This document shows, piece by piece, positions 32,064-39,454 of a stretch of 39,454 bases of DNA (positions are counted from its first letter, which is position 1; each line of letters starts with the position of its first letter). The position numbers and the translations under genes were made by a program. Source of the stretch: Gammaproteobacteria bacterium (GTDB taxonomy: Bacteria > Pseudomonadota > Gammaproteobacteria > Pseudomonadales > Azotimanducaceae); the NCBI GenBank assembly GCA_026706385.1, contig JAPOYV010000063.1:1-39454 (forward strand), given 5' to 3'. The notes below the pieces were generated by a model, which was not told the origin of the DNA, did no database searches, and worked only from the letters and a program-made list of their open reading frames with translations.

Positions 32064-33704
32064 CTATGCAGCAGCCCTGGCCTCCACCATGGCACGCCAG
32101 AAGCGATGGTGGACCGGATCCCAGCGATACGTCTCGAGATAGTCGATGGCCGCCATCAGGGCCGAAGGCGTTGCGAGGCGTTTCAGGCCCTCGCAGGCCA
32201 CGGCGGGCGTGTACCCCGTGTCGTCGCCCAAGGCCGCGATCAGCGCCTTTTCGACTCCGGTCGGCGGCTGCGGCCGAGTGGCGTAGCCTGTTAGCGCCCA
32301 AGCTGCCACGTAGCGGACCTGGTCGCGAATACACCATTGCGCACCCATCGCGGGAGCGTGCCAACCCGCGACATCGTCGGTCAACAGCCGGTGCAGTCGC
32401 CGGACCACGTCGGGGCCACAGGCGTCCTGGCAGCAGAGTGCGTCGATGGCGACCCGGACGACGGCGTCGAGTGGTTCGTCGAGCAGCGCACCGACGCGCT
32501 CGGCGTGGCCGCCGACGGGGTCGGCTTCGCCAATCGCGTAGGCCGCGTTCATGCGAATCCACGGGTCGTCGTGGGCGAGCAACGCCAGCAAGTCCGCCAG
32601 TGCGGGTTCGCCGATGGCGCCCAAGGCAACCGCGCTGTCCTCCGGTGTGAACTGGCGGTGGCTGAAACCGCGCTGCCGGTGATCGCGCGATGCGCCGTGG
32701 AATGCGGGATCGGATTGCGGTGGCGATACGTGCCGGTCGCAGCCCGCGGATGCCAGCAGGGCTTCGACGAGCGCCGGCACCGCAGCATCGCCCATTGCGA
32801 CGAGATCGTACAACGCGGCAAGGCGTTCGCCTTGGTCAGTCGAGTCAAAGCCCTTGACCAACGTAGCCGCCTCGGTATCGACACGCGCCTGAACGCCGTG
32901 CGTTCTGGGCACGCCGCGAAGCCAGTTCCAAAGCGAGGTCCACGCCTGCGGCAAATCATGCGGCGTATGCAATCCAGAAGGCGTTCGCCACGCCGGGTCG
33001 CGGTGGTCCCAGGCGGCCTCGGCCGGGTTTCCCTGGCGCAAACCCACGAATTTCAGCATGTAGCGGGTCATGGCCGTACGGTTCGGCGCCCCGGCATGCC
33101 CTAAGTCGAAGTCGGCGATCACCACGCTGCCAGCGGGCATGTGGCGCATGAAGACCTGCTCGCGGACAACGCCAGCCAGGTTTGCATAGAGGTGGCTCCC
33201 GGCGAGAAGCCGCGTCGGCCCCATCTCAAGAGGGGTCTCCTGGGGGAAGTAGAAAAGGTTGGCGGCGCGGAACGTGTGCCATCGACTGCGCCCGGCGCGG
33301 GAGTGCCCGTCCTGGTGCCAGCCCGAACCGGAGATCGAGCCGCGTCCCATGGCAGGCTGGTTCGCGAAGGGATCGAACGCCTCGGCATCCGCCAGGGCCT
33401 TGGCATTCGCCAAGGGTTCGCTGTTGTGCGGAAAGCGATGCGGCGCCCACGCGAACTCGGGGCCGAGCAGGCTCTCCATACCGCCGCGCACGGCTGGTGC
33501 CGACAGCAGGCGCTCCATGGCGGGAATGCGCGGCAGCAGGTTGTCGCCCGGCAACGGGGTTTCGTGCCGCATAGCGAAATGCAACTCGTCAACCACCTGG
33601 GCGTGGAAGTCCGCGGGCAGTCCCGCGTCGAGCACGACAAACCCGTCCGCGATGTACCGCTGAACCTGCTCGTCGCCGAGCCGTACCGAGTCGCGGTCAT
33701 TCAT
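32064..33704 (-). CDS. PhyH-like dioxygenase fused to HEAT repeats
   Basis: A 546-residue fusion. Residues ~1-225 belong to the phytanoyl-CoA dioxygenase family of Fe(II)/2-oxoglutarate enzymes: H130-x-D132 in SGWHQDGHSRAG, the strand ANLFYFPQETPLEMGPTRLLAGSH, and His203 in DLGHAGAPNRTAMTRYMLKF with Arg209/Arg214. From ~300 on, the chain is made of HEAT-type alpha repeats: ERLAALYDLVAMGDAAVPAL, DSAVALGAIGEPALADLLALL, DDPWIRMNAAYAIGEADP and RLLTDDVAGWHAP. Such a tail usually binds a protein or another large partner. The ATG at 33704 (after an in-frame GTG) was chosen. The gene stands alone between two operons on the same strand, with ~124 nt before the GcvT-family gene. The substrate is unknown. 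Confidence 0.85.
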   Translation of the reverse strand: MNDRDSVRLGDEQVQRYIADGFVVLDAGLPADFHAQVVDELHFAMRHETPLPGDNLLPRIPAMERLLSAPAVRGGMESLLGPEFAWAPHRFPHNSEPLANAKALADAEAFDPFANQPAMGRGSISGSGWHQDGHSRAGRSRWHTFRAANLFYFPQETPLEMGPTRLLAGSHLYANLAGVVREQVFMRHMPAGSVVIADFDLGHAGAPNRTAMTRYMLKFVGLRQGNPAEAAWDHRDPAWRTPSGLHTPHDLPQAWTSLWNWLRGVPRTHGVQARVDTEAATLVKGFDSTDQGERLAALYDLVAMGDAAVPALVEALLASAGCDRHVSPPQSDPAFHGASRDHRQRGFSHRQFTPEDSAVALGAIGEPALADLLALLAHDDPWIRMNAAYAIGEADPVGGHAERVGALLDEPLDAVVRVAIDALCCQDACGPDVVRRLHRLLTDDVAGWHAPAMGAQWCIRDQVRYVAAWALTGYATRPQPPTGVEKALIAALGDDTGYTPAVACEGLKRLATPSALMAAIDYLETYRWDPVHHRFWRAMVEARAAA

Positions 33705-33755
33705 CACTCATGCCATAGTCGGAGCAGTCGATGAGAACCATAGCGCAGATCGATT

Positions 33756-35744
33756 TCATCCTTCTGCGCTTTCGACGAACCGCCGGTAGGCGCCGTGGGT
33801 CTTCGCCAGCAACTCGTCGTGCGTACCGCTCTCGACGATGCGCCCGTCCTCCATCACGAGTATTCGGTCCGCCTTCGCAACCGTCGACAGGCGATGCGCG
33901 ATGACGAATACGATGCGGTTCCGACTCGACGTCTCCAGGGCGACCATCAGCGCACGCTCGGTCTCGGGATCCAGCGCCGCCGTCGGTTCGTCGAGAATGA
34001 GCACTGCCGCATCGCGGACCAGTCCCCTGGCCAGGCACAGGCGCTGCTTCTGCCCCACGGACAACGTGCCGCCGTCGCGACCGAGTACGGTCTGGTAACC
34101 ATCCGGCAATTGGACGATGAAATCATGGGCCCCGCTCGCACGTGCCGCCGCGGTCACTTCCGCCTCCGTCGCCGTTGGCCGCCCGAGGCGGAGGTTGGCC
34201 GCGATCGTGTCGGAGAACAGGAGATGCTCTTGGAAGACGTACGCGACCTGGTCCCGAACGCTGTCGATGTCGAGTGTCTTGATGTCGACCCCGTCGAGCA
34301 GTACGCGCCCGGCGGTCGGCTGCAAAAAGCGGGGGATCAGGTAGGCAAGGCTCGTCTTCCCTGCGCCCGTTGGCCCGACGATCGCGATGGTCTCGCCCGT
34401 GCGCGCCTCGAACGAGATGTCCTGCAAGGCGCGACGTCCGTCCGGATACGTCAGGCTCACGTTCTCGAAGACGACCCCATCCCGAATGCGCAACCGCGAG
34501 CCGTCCTCTGCGCCACGGGCGTCATCGTTCGGCAAGTCGACGTAGAACAGGACGCGGCGCACACCGGCCGCGTTGTTCTGGAAATCCACCCACAGCCGGC
34601 CGAACGTGATCGCGGATCCCGCAACGGTGCCGAACAACCCCAGCACGACGAGGAAGTCGCCAGGTAGCAGGCGGCCAGCGATGATCTGTTCGGATACCAG
34701 CACGAAAGCCCACACGCCGAGCGACAGCAGGGCCAGGGCGGACATCACCTCGATGGCGATGTTCACCGCAACCACGTACCGGTACCGACGGAAGGACTCC
34801 TCGCTGGCCTGCCCGAAGGCCGCGCGCTCCCGGTCCTCGACACCGTAACTTTGCACGGCCGCGACGTTGGCGGTGCTCTCCTCCATGCGGTTGGTTGTCG
34901 CGCTCCCGGCGCCACGGCTGGCCTGGCTGGCGCGCCGCGCCGCCGCGGCAAGCGGCGCCGTGAAGAGCAGCGCTAGCGGCATCGTGGCCGCGCCCAGCCA
35001 GATCAACTCCGGAATGACGTGACCGAAGCTGTAGTGCATGAGGTAGACGGAAACAACCGCGCCGAGCAGGGACACCACCGGCATCAACGTGATGTCGAAG
35101 CAGATGCCCTGGATGGCCGGGGCGTCGTACATTGTTCGATAGATGCCGTCGCCGATGCGCTGGTCGTCGAGCACCGGCATCGGGAGCCGCAATAGGCGAC
35201 CGAACAGGTGCGTGCGAAAGCCGTCGGTGACGCGCTGCACGAGCCGCACATTGCACAATAGGTCGGCGAGTCCCCATACCCCGCCAGCCATGGACCAGCC
35301 CGCGCTGATCATGTTCTCGCTCTGCGTCGCAGTGTCCTGCCCCTGGGCCAGAAATGCCGTGTTGCCGCGAGGCTCGCCCGCCCCGGCGCCGAACAACACG
35401 ACGAGGATTCCAAGCAGGGCCAGGGTCGCGAGCAGCAGTCCAGCGGGCTCGAGGCCCGCAACGGCATCCACGAACGGCTGAAAGAACGGCGGGAAGCGCA
35501 CGTCGGAGTCCGCCAGCGGGGCTTGGAGGACGACGTGGTCCATGAGGATCTTCACGGGCCAAGGCACGATCAGGAGCGGTGCGAAGCTGCCGAGCATCAA
35601 GCCGAACTTGAGCAGGAACAGTCGCCAGTTCGGCAGGATGTAGCCAAGCGACCGGCCCAATATCCGCACGACGCCACGTGCATCGAGCGCCGGATCCACG
35701 TCGATCCGGTCGTCGTAGGCGCCGTTGCCGACCCGGGCGTTCAC
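33756..35744 (-). CDS. ABC exporter half-transporter (TMD-NBD), subunit 2
   Basis: A 662-residue type IV ABC exporter subunit. Membrane segments lie in the first ~370 residues (LFLLKFGLMLGSFAPLLIVPW, AGLLLATLALLGILVVLFG, LIWLGAATMPLALLFTAPLA and IEVMSALALLSLGVWAFVLV). The nucleotide-binding domain has Walker A GPTGAGKT, Q-loop VFQEHLLF, signature LSVGQKQR (canonical LSGGQ with one change), Walker B VLILDEPTAALD and H-loop AHRLS. GTG 35744 overlaps the stop of the partner gene as GTGA, so the two subunits are probably made together as a heterodimer. The transported compound cannot be read from the sequence. Nearby genes (PhyH-HEAT, regulator, TonB receptor) do not decide it. Confidence 0.92.
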   Translation of the reverse strand: MNARVGNGAYDDRIDVDPALDARGVVRILGRSLGYILPNWRLFLLKFGLMLGSFAPLLIVPWPVKILMDHVVLQAPLADSDVRFPPFFQPFVDAVAGLEPAGLLLATLALLGILVVLFGAGAGEPRGNTAFLAQGQDTATQSENMISAGWSMAGGVWGLADLLCNVRLVQRVTDGFRTHLFGRLLRLPMPVLDDQRIGDGIYRTMYDAPAIQGICFDITLMPVVSLLGAVVSVYLMHYSFGHVIPELIWLGAATMPLALLFTAPLAAAARRASQASRGAGSATTNRMEESTANVAAVQSYGVEDRERAAFGQASEESFRRYRYVVAVNIAIEVMSALALLSLGVWAFVLVSEQIIAGRLLPGDFLVVLGLFGTVAGSAITFGRLWVDFQNNAAGVRRVLFYVDLPNDDARGAEDGSRLRIRDGVVFENVSLTYPDGRRALQDISFEARTGETIAIVGPTGAGKTSLAYLIPRFLQPTAGRVLLDGVDIKTLDIDSVRDQVAYVFQEHLLFSDTIAANLRLGRPTATEAEVTAAARASGAHDFIVQLPDGYQTVLGRDGGTLSVGQKQRLCLARGLVRDAAVLILDEPTAALDPETERALMVALETSSRNRIVFVIAHRLSTVAKADRILVMEDGRIVESGTHDELLAKTHGAYRRFVESAEG

Positions 35745-37564
35745 GCCGTTTCTCCCGCGGTCGCGAACGCGCGGTAGCGGCCCCCGTCGCGCGCCATCAA
35801 CGTGCCGTGGTCACCCTGTTCAACGACGGTGCCGTCTTCGAGCAACAGAATCTGGTCGGCGTAGCGGATGGTGGCCAGGCGATGCGTGATGAGGAAGATG
35901 ATCTTCCCGTCTTGCGCCCAAGCGCCCAGGTTGTCGAGTACGCGCCGTTCGGTATGAACATCGAGCGCCGCCGTGGGTTCGTCGAGGATCAGGATCGGGG
36001 CGTCCTTCAGCACGGCACGGGCGATGGACAGGCGCTGACGCTGGCCCGTCGACAGCTTGGCTCCGCGCTCACCGAGCAGCGTGGCGTAACCCTCCGGCAA
36101 CGCCGCGATGAAGTCGTCGGCGCAGGCCACCGCCGCGGCCCGTTCGACGGCGGCCATGGGTGCGTCCTCGACAGCGTAGCGGATGTTCTCCAAGACGCTG
36201 GTCGGAAACAGCGCGTTCTCCTGGAGCACGATGGCGACGGCGCCGCGCAGAGCCGCAAGGCGAATGTCGCGGATGTCCTTGCCGCCGACTTCGATGCGCC
36301 CCGCATCCACCTCGTAGAGGCGCAGGAGCAGGCTCATCAGCGTCGACTTGCCGGCACCCGATGCACCGACGATGGCCGTGACCGTCCCGGGCCGCGCGGT
36401 GAACGTAACGCCCTTGATGACCGGGACGTCGGCCCGATAGCGGAACTCGACATCCCGGAAACGCACGCCCTCCCGGACCGCGGGCATCGCCACCGCATCC
36501 GGCCGGTCGCGGACGCCGGGCTCCAAGTCGAGCAGGAAGAACGCCCGCCGCAGGCCGACTCCCATGTCCTGGAGGATGCCCCAGAGCATCGCCAGCGCGA
36601 CGCAGATCCCCGACAACGCGACATGCCGGTCACGGGCCGCTTGGAACGCACCGAGGTTCCAGGCCGCGAAGCCGACCAACGCCACCAGGCCATACCCGAA
36701 GGTCGGTGCCTCGGTCCAGACCCAGGCGGCCATGAGATAGTCGGCGGCGATGACCGTCGTGGCCGTCAACAGAAACACGATCAGGTTCAGGATCGCGATA
36801 CTCCGTCGCAGTTCGTACGCCCGATCCAGAGCGCGGAGCGAGCGCTGCCGGAACGTGCCGAACGCTGCACCCTCCGCGCGGTTCGCCTTGAGGACACGTG
36901 CCCCGTTGACGCTTTCCTGGATGTGCGCGGTCAATGCGCTGTTGGCGCGCCGCGCGCGGTCGCTGCGTCGGCGCAGGCCGGTCGTGAAGGCCCGCACGGC
37001 GAAGAGCGACGGCACGAGGGCGAGCGCGAACAGCAAGCCGAGGTACGGGTCGAAGAAGGTCAGGGCCGCGAGCGCGACGAGCAGGTTCGCGAACGCCGTC
37101 AGCGGCTGTATCAGGGCGTTCTGAACCACGTTGGTGACCATGGCGCTGTCCTGGTAGACGCGGTAGATGGCATCGCCAACGGGCGCCTCGTCGTGGTAGC
37201 TGAGCGACAGGTGGACGGCCCGTTCCAGCATCGCCAGGCGCAACGCCTGGTTGACGCGCTGCAGGATCCACGTGAGGTAATAGCGCAGTCCCGTGCCGAG
37301 CAGAAAGCCAGCCGCCATCAACGATCCCATGAGCACGAGGAACACCGTGCGCAAGGTCCGGCGGGCATCGTCGTCGAGCGCGTCCACGGCGACGAAACGG
37401 TCGCTATCGAGCCCGACCAGGGCTGCCTGGGTGGCGTTGAGCGGTTCCCCTCGGAACACCTTGTTCGTCAACAGATCGAAACCCGCCAGGTAGACGGCCA
37501 GTTCGAGCAGCATGCCGACGCCAGACAAAGCGCCGAACAGCAGGAAGTGCCGGAGTTGCGGCAA
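35741..37564 (-). CDS. ABC exporter half-transporter (TMD-NBD), subunit 1
   Basis: A subunit of about 607 residues or a little more. TM segments lie in the first ~330 residues (GALSGVGMLLELAVYLAGF, RTVFLVLMGSLMAAGFLLG, ILNLIVFLLTATTVIAADYL). The NBD has Walker A GASGAGKST, Q-loop VLQENALF, signature LSTGQRQR, Walker B ILILDEPTAALD and H-loop THRLA. Both nucleotide sites of the pair keep their catalytic Glu. The N-terminus is doubtful: the frame is open far upstream, but between the regulator's stop (37693) and the first TM segment no ATG or GTG occurs. The call uses TTG 37564; protein-like sequence (QPWGAETGHGSDARLGLG) suggests the true start is some 20-30 codons upstream, perhaps at a CTG (37588) or other rare codon. 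Confidence 0.85.
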   Translation of the reverse strand: MPQLRHFLLFGALSGVGMLLELAVYLAGFDLLTNKVFRGEPLNATQAALVGLDSDRFVAVDALDDDARRTLRTVFLVLMGSLMAAGFLLGTGLRYYLTWILQRVNQALRLAMLERAVHLSLSYHDEAPVGDAIYRVYQDSAMVTNVVQNALIQPLTAFANLLVALAALTFFDPYLGLLFALALVPSLFAVRAFTTGLRRRSDRARRANSALTAHIQESVNGARVLKANRAEGAAFGTFRQRSLRALDRAYELRRSIAILNLIVFLLTATTVIAADYLMAAWVWTEAPTFGYGLVALVGFAAWNLGAFQAARDRHVALSGICVALAMLWGILQDMGVGLRRAFFLLDLEPGVRDRPDAVAMPAVREGVRFRDVEFRYRADVPVIKGVTFTARPGTVTAIVGASGAGKSTLMSLLLRLYEVDAGRIEVGGKDIRDIRLAALRGAVAIVLQENALFPTSVLENIRYAVEDAPMAAVERAAAVACADDFIAALPEGYATLLGERGAKLSTGQRQRLSIARAVLKDAPILILDEPTAALDVHTERRVLDNLGAWAQDGKIIFLITHRLATIRYADQILLLEDGTVVEQGDHGTLMARDGGRYRAFATAGETA

Positions 37565-37647
37565 CAGGTAGCCGCGCGTGCGCCACAGCGCCGCGCCGAG
37601 ACCTAAACGAGCGTCGCTGCCGTGGCCGGTCTCAGCGCCCCACGGCT

Positions 37648-37680
37648 GGCCCTGCGCTTCGCTCCGCTGTGCGCAGGTCC
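37648..37680 (-). repeat. G+C-rich hairpin after regulator gene
   Basis: Inverted repeat GGCCCTGCGC (37648-37657) and GCGCAGGTCC (37671-37680), one mismatch, with a 13-nt loop. It lies just past the regulator stop codon on the - strand. No T-run follows on either strand, so it is not a classical Rho-independent terminator; it may be a REP-like element or a processing hairpin between the regulator and ABC genes. Confidence 0.6.
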
Positions 37681-37692
37681 GTCTTCGGGCGG

Positions 37693-38712
37693 CTATGGCG
37701 TGCTCGTGTTCGCGTCCGCGACATACCGCGTCGCTGCCCGGCGCTCTTCCCGCGGGTACTTTCCGTAGCGCCGCGTATAGGCCTTGGTGAACCGCGCCGG
37801 CGTCGCGAAGCCGCACCGGGAGGCGACCTCCGCGACCGTCGCGCCGGTTTGCAGCAACAGCAGCCGCCCGCGATGCAGGCGCAGGTCGAGGTAGTAGTGC
37901 GACGGCGTGCAGTGCAGGTGTTCGTGGAACAGGCGTTCCAACTGGCGCCGAGAGATGCCGACGTAGCCGGCGAGTTCGGTGAGGCTGAGCGGCTCTTCGA
38001 CGTTGGCCTCCATCAGTGCCACGGCGTCGATCAGTCGACCACCCTGCCCCGCCCCGACCAGGTAGTGCAGCGGCGTGCGTTGGGCGTCCTCTTCCGTGCG
38101 CACGCGTTCCAGGACGAACTGCGCCGAGATGCCTTGCATGAGCTCGCGGCCGTGCACCGACGCAACCATGTTGAGCATCAGGTCGATCGACGCGACGCCA
38201 CCGGAGCACGTGTAACGGTCCCGGTCGATGACGAAGAGGCTCGACGAGACGCTTAAGCTCGGGAACTGCTCGCGCAGCGCCGGCGCATTTTCCCAATGGA
38301 TCGCGCAGCGGTAGCCGTCGAGGACGCCCGCGGCCGCGAGCAGATGCGAGCCCGTGCACAGAGCCCCGAGCGGCGTGCCGGCCGCGGCAAAGCTCTCGAT
38401 CGTGCTGCACAGCGTCGCCGTGGCCTGACGCTCCGGTTCGTAGCCTGCGCATACGAAGAGCATGTCGGCCGCTCGCGCCGCATCCACGTCGCCGTCCGGC
38501 ACCAGCCGCAGATGCGCGCTCGAGTCCACGGGGTCGCCGGTCAGCGTATGACACGTCCAGCGGTACAAGGACTGTCCGGAGAGCCGGTTCGCCATGCGCA
38601 GCACAGCCACCGCATTGGTCAACGTGACGATCGTGTAGTCCGGGACCATCAGGAAGCCGATGTGCATCGGCCGGGACGGGCCCGAGGATCGCGGTGGTTC
38701 CAACGATGCCAT
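37693..38712 (-). CDS. GlxA-family AraC-type regulator (GbdR/CdhR-like)
   Basis: A 339-residue protein. Residues ~16-190 form a DJ-1/PfpI-like (class I glutamine amidotransferase-like) sensing domain: HIGFLMVPDYTIVTLTNAVAVL, DMLFVCAGYEPE, TPLGALCTGSHLLAAAGVLDG and RDRYTCSGGVASIDLMLNMV. Residues ~235-325 are an AraC-type DNA-binding domain with two helix-turn-helix units (LSLTELAGYVGISRRQLERLF, ATVAEVASRCGFATPARFTKAY). This architecture includes GbdR, CdhR and SouR, regulators of betaine, carnitine and sarcosine breakdown in Pseudomonas. With sox and dimethylglycine genes in this window, a role in methylamine control is likely but not proved. ATG 38712 is one start option; ATG 38667 (MHIGF) is the other. 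Confidence 0.88.
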   Translation of the reverse strand: MASLEPPRSSGPSRPMHIGFLMVPDYTIVTLTNAVAVLRMANRLSGQSLYRWTCHTLTGDPVDSSAHLRLVPDGDVDAARAADMLFVCAGYEPERQATATLCSTIESFAAAGTPLGALCTGSHLLAAAGVLDGYRCAIHWENAPALREQFPSLSVSSSLFVIDRDRYTCSGGVASIDLMLNMVASVHGRELMQGISAQFVLERVRTEEDAQRTPLHYLVGAGQGGRLIDAVALMEANVEEPLSLTELAGYVGISRRQLERLFHEHLHCTPSHYYLDLRLHRGRLLLLQTGATVAEVASRCGFATPARFTKAYTRRYGKYPREERRAATRYVADANTSTP

Positions 38713-38822
38713 GTGCTTATCGCAGCGCTTTTGCTGACCTTGCCCAGTGTCGCCAATCCGCCGCGGCACGACAACGCCCAATTCGCTCGAACCGAGCGGG
38801 GACGGGTCCCAAGCCACCGGCA

Positions 38823-38851
38823 TTGCATCGCGCGTCGCCGAGTGTTACAAG
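38823..38851 (+). promoter_or_regulatory. Possible sigma-70-type promoter and strong RBS of receptor gene
   Basis: TTGCAT (38823-38828) and TACAAG (38846-38851) are separated by 17 nt, a canonical spacing with partial matches to TTGACA and TATAAT. They lie in the 166-nt gap between the divergent regulator gene and the TonB-dependent receptor, 28 nt before its ATG. A strong Shine-Dalgarno stretch (GGGAGGGGG, 38865-38873) follows. The promoter call is weak, the ribosome binding site is convincing. Confidence 0.35.
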
Positions 38852-38878
38852 GCTCCTCAGAGTTGGGAGGGGGTTTCC

Positions 38879-39454
38879 ATGGGCTCGAACACCGTCTTAC
38901 GGCGTAAGCCGTTGTGCATTGCGATCTCCGCAGCCATGGCCGGCGCATCGTCCGGCGCAGTCGCGGGCGAACTCGAAACCATCATCGTCACCGCGACCAA
39001 ACGCGCCGAGAGCGCGCAGGACGTATCCATCGCCCTGCAGGCGGTCACGGGTGACACACTGCGTGAACTCGGCGTGGAGACGTTCGACGAATACGTCGAA
39101 TACCTGCCGAACGTCGTCGGCACCGGCAACGGACCCGGCAAGAAGGAGCTGTACATCCGCGGCAGCGCCACGGAGCAGAGCGGCGTCACCATCACGGCGG
39201 CGCAAGGTTCGGCACCCGGCGTCGCCCTCTATGTGGACGAACAGCCGGTCTCATTCCAAGGCCGCAACCTGGACGTCTACGCGGTCGACCTCGCACGCGT
39301 CGAGGTACTGTCCGGCCCCCAGGGGACGCTGTTCGGTGCCAGTTCGCAATCCGGCAACCTCCGCCTGATCACCAACAAGCCCGACCCGTCCGGCTTCGAT
39401 GCCGGTGTGAACCTCCGCTACAGCGGCACGCAAAGCGGTGCCGACAGCGGGGCC
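38879..39454 (+). CDS. TonB-dependent receptor (3' partial)
   Basis: The first 192 residues of a large outer-membrane receptor; the frame is open to the window end. Signal peptide: VLRRKPLCIAISAAMAGA with probable cleavage after AVA. TonB box/plug start ETIIVTATKRAESAQDV, then the plug domain: LQAVTGDTLRELGVETFDEY, YLPNVVGTGNG, ELYIRGSA, VALYVDEQPVSFQGRNLDVYAVDLARVEVLSGPQGTLFGASSQSGNLRLITNKP (VEVLxGPQGTLFG is the typical plug ending). The style matches TonB-dependent receptors common in marine gammaproteobacteria and sphingomonads, which take up siderophores, sugars or other large nutrients. The ligand is unknown. The start ATG has a strong ribosome binding site 5-6 nt upstream. Confidence 0.93.
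   Translation, partial: MGSNTVLRRKPLCIAISAAMAGASSGAVAGELETIIVTATKRAESAQDVSIALQAVTGDTLRELGVETFDEYVEYLPNVVGTGNGPGKKELYIRGSATEQSGVTITAAQGSAPGVALYVDEQPVSFQGRNLDVYAVDLARVEVLSGPQGTLFGASSQSGNLRLITNKPDPSGFDAGVNLRYSGTQSGADSGA

Noticed and set aside
35678-37606. A 642-codon + strand ORF opposite the ABC genes
   Set aside because: Antisense shadow, rich in Arg, Gln and Glu, without domains; both ABC proteins are firm.
37565-38554. Upstream 330 codons of the ABC subunit 1 frame
   Set aside because: This part overlaps the regulator gene in another frame and has no transporter features; the true protein starts after 37,693.

Overview
The window (39,454 bp) is uniformly G+C-rich and densely coded, with many 4-11 nt gene overlaps. 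Several features point to a Pseudomonadota chromosome, most likely an environmental or marine gammaproteobacterium: a TonB-dependent receptor with an IIVTATKR-type TonB box, a soxBDAG sarcosine oxidase operon, a GlxA/AraC-type regulator, a BCCT transporter and lipoproteins with classical lipoboxes. This is inference from gene content; no rRNA or marker gene is present. I saw no tRNA, rRNA, CRISPR array, transposase or phage gene.

Region A (1-13,670, all + strand) is one long, tightly packed gene run. It encodes a cell-envelope assembly I cannot match to a named system: a TPR protein (partial at the left edge), a Pro/Ser-rich lipoprotein, a second lipoprotein, a membrane-anchored TPR-like protein, a PEGA-repeat protein with a formylglycine-generating-enzyme-like (FGE) domain, a small exported acidic protein, a MotA/TolQ/ExbB-type proton channel, an actin/Hsp70-like protein, two paralogous membrane-anchored coiled-coil von Willebrand A (vWA) proteins, and two more lipoproteins. 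Both vWA proteins begin with the same membrane segment (SFLDV..CGFGA), whose single Asp recalls ExbD/TolR/MotB. They could therefore be the partner subunits of the ExbB-like channel. This is the best candidate for an undescribed system in the window.

Region B (13,693-21,125, - strand) is a soxB-soxD-soxA-soxG operon (heterotetrameric sarcosine oxidase). It continues through overlapping genes into a sulfotransferase and an Asp/Asn beta-hydroxylase-like protein, and then a class I methyltransferase. A BCCT betaine/choline/carnitine-type transporter is divergent from soxB (21,271-22,821, + strand).

Region C (22,859-25,342, + strand) holds a C5-cytosine methyltransferase homologue whose catalytic Cys appears to be Thr, a protein joining a beta-sandwich-like domain to a ClpX-type C4 zinc finger, and an ECF sigma factor with a degenerate region 4.

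Region D (25,456-31,939, - strand) is a one-carbon operon. In transcription order it encodes a GcvT-family (DmdA-like) methyltransferase, a MetF-like methylene-THF reductase, formate-THF ligase, and a dimethylglycine/sarcosine dehydrogenase (FAD domain plus GcvT domains). With region B it suggests demethylation of betaine-type N- (or S-) methyl compounds, with the methyl groups passing through tetrahydrofolate to formate. FolD and the first betaine-attacking enzyme are not in the window.

Region E (32,064-39,454) holds a PhyH-like dioxygenase fused to HEAT repeats, a pair of ABC half-exporters, a GbdR/CdhR-like GlxA-family regulator (all - strand) and the 5' part of a TonB-dependent receptor (+ strand, cut by the window end).

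Two families of in-frame tandem repeats sit at gene junctions: a 45-bp unit at 3,768-3,857 and, inverted, at 12,079-12,249; and a 21-bp unit at 30,536-30,603. Two unrelated gene pairs share an identical 11-nt stop/start overlap, ATGCCGACTGA, with one of these repeats immediately downstream.
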